Source of the DNA: an uncultured Clostridia bacterium
GTDB lineage: Bacteria; Bacillota; Clostridia; Christensenellales; Borkfalkiaceae
Direction: 5' to 3'
NCBI GenBank assembly: GCA_947629225.1
Contig: CANRCY010000081.1
Span: 1-6,518, forward strand
DNA: 6,518 bases
How positions within the stretch are numbered: the stretch's first letter is position 1; every line of letters begins with the position of its first letter. The notes beneath the pieces are model-generated. The model saw only the letters and a list, made by a program, of their open reading frames with translations, did no database searches and was not told where the DNA came from. Position numbers and translations under genes: made by a program. Positions 5,401 through 6,518 of the stretch are shown piece by piece.

Positions 5401-5420
5401 TGCCGCACCTTTTTGCGGCA
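5401..5420 (-). promoter_or_regulatory. Hairpin in the leader of the LRR gene, next to its ribosome binding site
   Basis: TGCCGC (minus strand 5420-5415) pairs perfectly with GCGGCA (5406-5401) around an eight-base loop AAAAAGGT. The stem ends one base before AGAGGT (5394-5399), the presumed Shine-Dalgarno site. It lies within the predicted leader and has no following T-run, so it is not a terminator. It could affect translation or RNA stability. Confidence 0.5.
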
Positions 5421-5432
5421 AAATCAAATATC

Positions 5433-5461
5433 AGTATATCACTTCCGCGGAAAATTTTCAA
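5433..5461 (-). promoter_or_regulatory. SigA-type promoter of the LRR lipoprotein gene
   Basis: On the minus strand, TTGAAA (5456-5461) and TATACT (5433-5438) are 17 bases apart, ten of twelve consensus positions. The start would be near 5426, leaving a leader of about 39 bases. The spacer contains a perfect ten-base palindrome, TTCCGCGGAA (5443-5452), where a repressor could sit. Confidence 0.75.
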
Positions 5462-5498
5462 CCGATTCGCGGGGGAAAATGCGCCGCGGGAACTGCCA

Positions 5499-6518
5499 TT
5501 ATTTACGGAATACGAGCACGCTGAAACTGCGGGGAGGAAGCGTGCAGGCGCGCGCCGCAACGGGCGCCTCTTCGTAGGGACGGATCTTGTCGGGCTCGCC
5601 GACCGTATTATAGTCCTTCGGATCGGCTTGCATACGGATGATCCGCGTGAGTTCGCCGAATTCGTAGTCTCCGCAGATCTCCGCTTCGAGCTCCCGTTCG
5701 CCCGCGTTCACGATCTTGAGATAGGTGAGCCTCTCCCTCTCCCGCTCCGAGGCGGAGACGTACACGTCCTTTTCGTCCGCTTTCGTTTTGAGGATGATGT
5801 TGCCCGTGTAGAGACTGTAAAGCATCTGGACGTAGTAATTTGCGGAAGGGTATGCCGTTTTGCCGTCGAACCAGATCATATCGGGGCTCCACTGGGTGTA
5901 GCCGAGCCTTCCGAACAGGGGCCTGCGGAGCGTTGAAGAGCGCGCACCCCGAACCGGGCACATGCGCCGCATATTCGCCCGCGTATACCTTGCAGTTGCG
6001 GGGATAGCCGTCATAGACGTTTGCATGCTCGTAGAGCCACTGCGGCGGAACATAGAAATGTTCGTCCGAACAGTACACGAAGGAAGGATTCTTTTCGAGA
6101 TTTTCCCTCGTCCACGCCCACGCGCTGTCGTAGGAAGGGGTGCCGAAGGTGGGACCGACCGTGCCCACGATCCTGAGCTCGGGATACTTTTCGTGCAGGC
6201 GTTTTTCGAAAAGTTCGAAACGCTTGTAAAATTCGTTGGGACGCTCCACGCCGTCCTTCTGCTTGGGAGAAGCCTCCCACTGCTCATTCCCCACGCCGAG
6301 CATTTTGAGACGGAAGGGCTCGGGGTGTCCGAGTTCGGCGCGCACCCTCCCCCATTCGGTCTCGGGAGAGCCGTTCGCAAACTCGATGAGGTCGAGCGCA
6401 TCCTGGATATAGACCTCGAGCGCGGGATCGTCGAGGGGCACGAATTCGGTGGACATATATTGACATGCGATGCCGACGGAGACCACCGGAAGCGGCTTGG
6501 CGCCGAGATACTCGCACA
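5499..6518 (-). pseudogene. GH51 alpha-L-arabinofuranosidase, C-terminal part, frameshifted by an internal deletion
   Basis: GH51 enzymes release terminal arabinofuranose from arabinan and arabinoxylan. The gene enters from the right edge, reading EYLGAKPLPVVSVGIACQ in frame. The first frame (6516 to about 5922) holds the acid/base region GNEQWE (Glu codon 6283-6285), SDEHFY and the nucleophile strand AGEYAAH (Glu codon 5974-5976), and breaks after ALFNAPQ (5923). The next frame resumes at once with PLFGRLGYTQWSPDMIWFD (from 5921) and runs 140 residues through the C-terminal beta-sandwich to TAA at 5499-5501. In known GH51 proteins a helix and the strand ending MASYAP lie between these blocks, roughly 30 residues. 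They are absent, so this is a deletion of 3n-1 bases and not a simple slip. The barrel would be incomplete and the product inactive, unless the deletion is an assembly error. Confidence 0.85.

Noticed and set aside
5406..5408. GTG as the start of the LRR lipoprotein
   Set aside because: It falls inside the leader hairpin and would put charged residues before an otherwise standard MKKVLKF signal peptide; the ATG at 5385-5387 has a better-placed AGAGG site.
5910..5930. Programmed ribosomal frameshift in the GH51 gene
   Set aside because: A slip would preserve all residues, but a conserved segment of the barrel is missing and there is no convincing slippery heptamer, so a deletion explains it better.
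3978..5936. 652-codon open frame on the plus strand
   Set aside because: It is antisense to three separate minus-strand genes and crosses their terminators and promoters. No family is recognisable, so it is a shadow.

Overview
The window looks like chromosomal DNA from a gut-type anaerobic Bacillota, probably Clostridia. The clues are clear SigA-type promoters with 17-base spacers, good Shine-Dalgarno sites on most genes, rho-independent terminators, a type III glutamine synthetase, a BspA-type leucine-rich-repeat lipoprotein and a GH51 arabinofuranosidase. Base composition is GC-rich by eye. This assignment is inference from gene content; no rRNA or tRNA gene is present to settle it.

Layout: every gene lies on the minus strand, so transcription runs from right to left. 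At the right edge (5499-6518) is the C-terminal part of a GH51 alpha-L-arabinofuranosidase, broken by an out-of-frame internal deletion near 5918-5922. Next is a 360-residue lipoprotein with seven BspA-type leucine-rich repeats (4305-5387), which has its own promoter, a leader hairpin and a strong terminator. Then comes the full-length type III glutamine synthetase glnN (2051-4129), again with its own near-consensus promoter. After a repeat island there is a terminator, a near-perfect promoter and dut (dUTPase, 1064-1492), whose mRNA appears to be leaderless. A second repeat island separates dut from trmB at the left edge, where the reading frame meets a TGA at codon 83.

The most unusual content is between the genes. 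The stretches 300-1061 and 1565-2048 are packed with short palindromic elements. Several belong to one family with the form GTCA-stem-GAGC...GTCGA-stem. The flanks and loop ends are conserved, while the stem sequence changes on both sides together (TTCC/GGAA, CCCT/AGGG, TGTT/AACA, TTTC/GAAA). That is covariation visible within a single locus. The elements form composite cassettes, one of them duplicated and one truncated at a chimeric junction. Similar dispersed palindromes are common in bacterial genomes, so the family as a type is probably not new, but the covariation and cassette order are worth checking.

The genes do not form one pathway. glnN assimilates ammonia, dut cleans the nucleotide pool, trmB modifies tRNA, the lipoprotein is exposed on the surface, and the GH51 remnant points to plant-polysaccharide use. 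Separate promoters and terminators suggest mostly single-gene transcription units.
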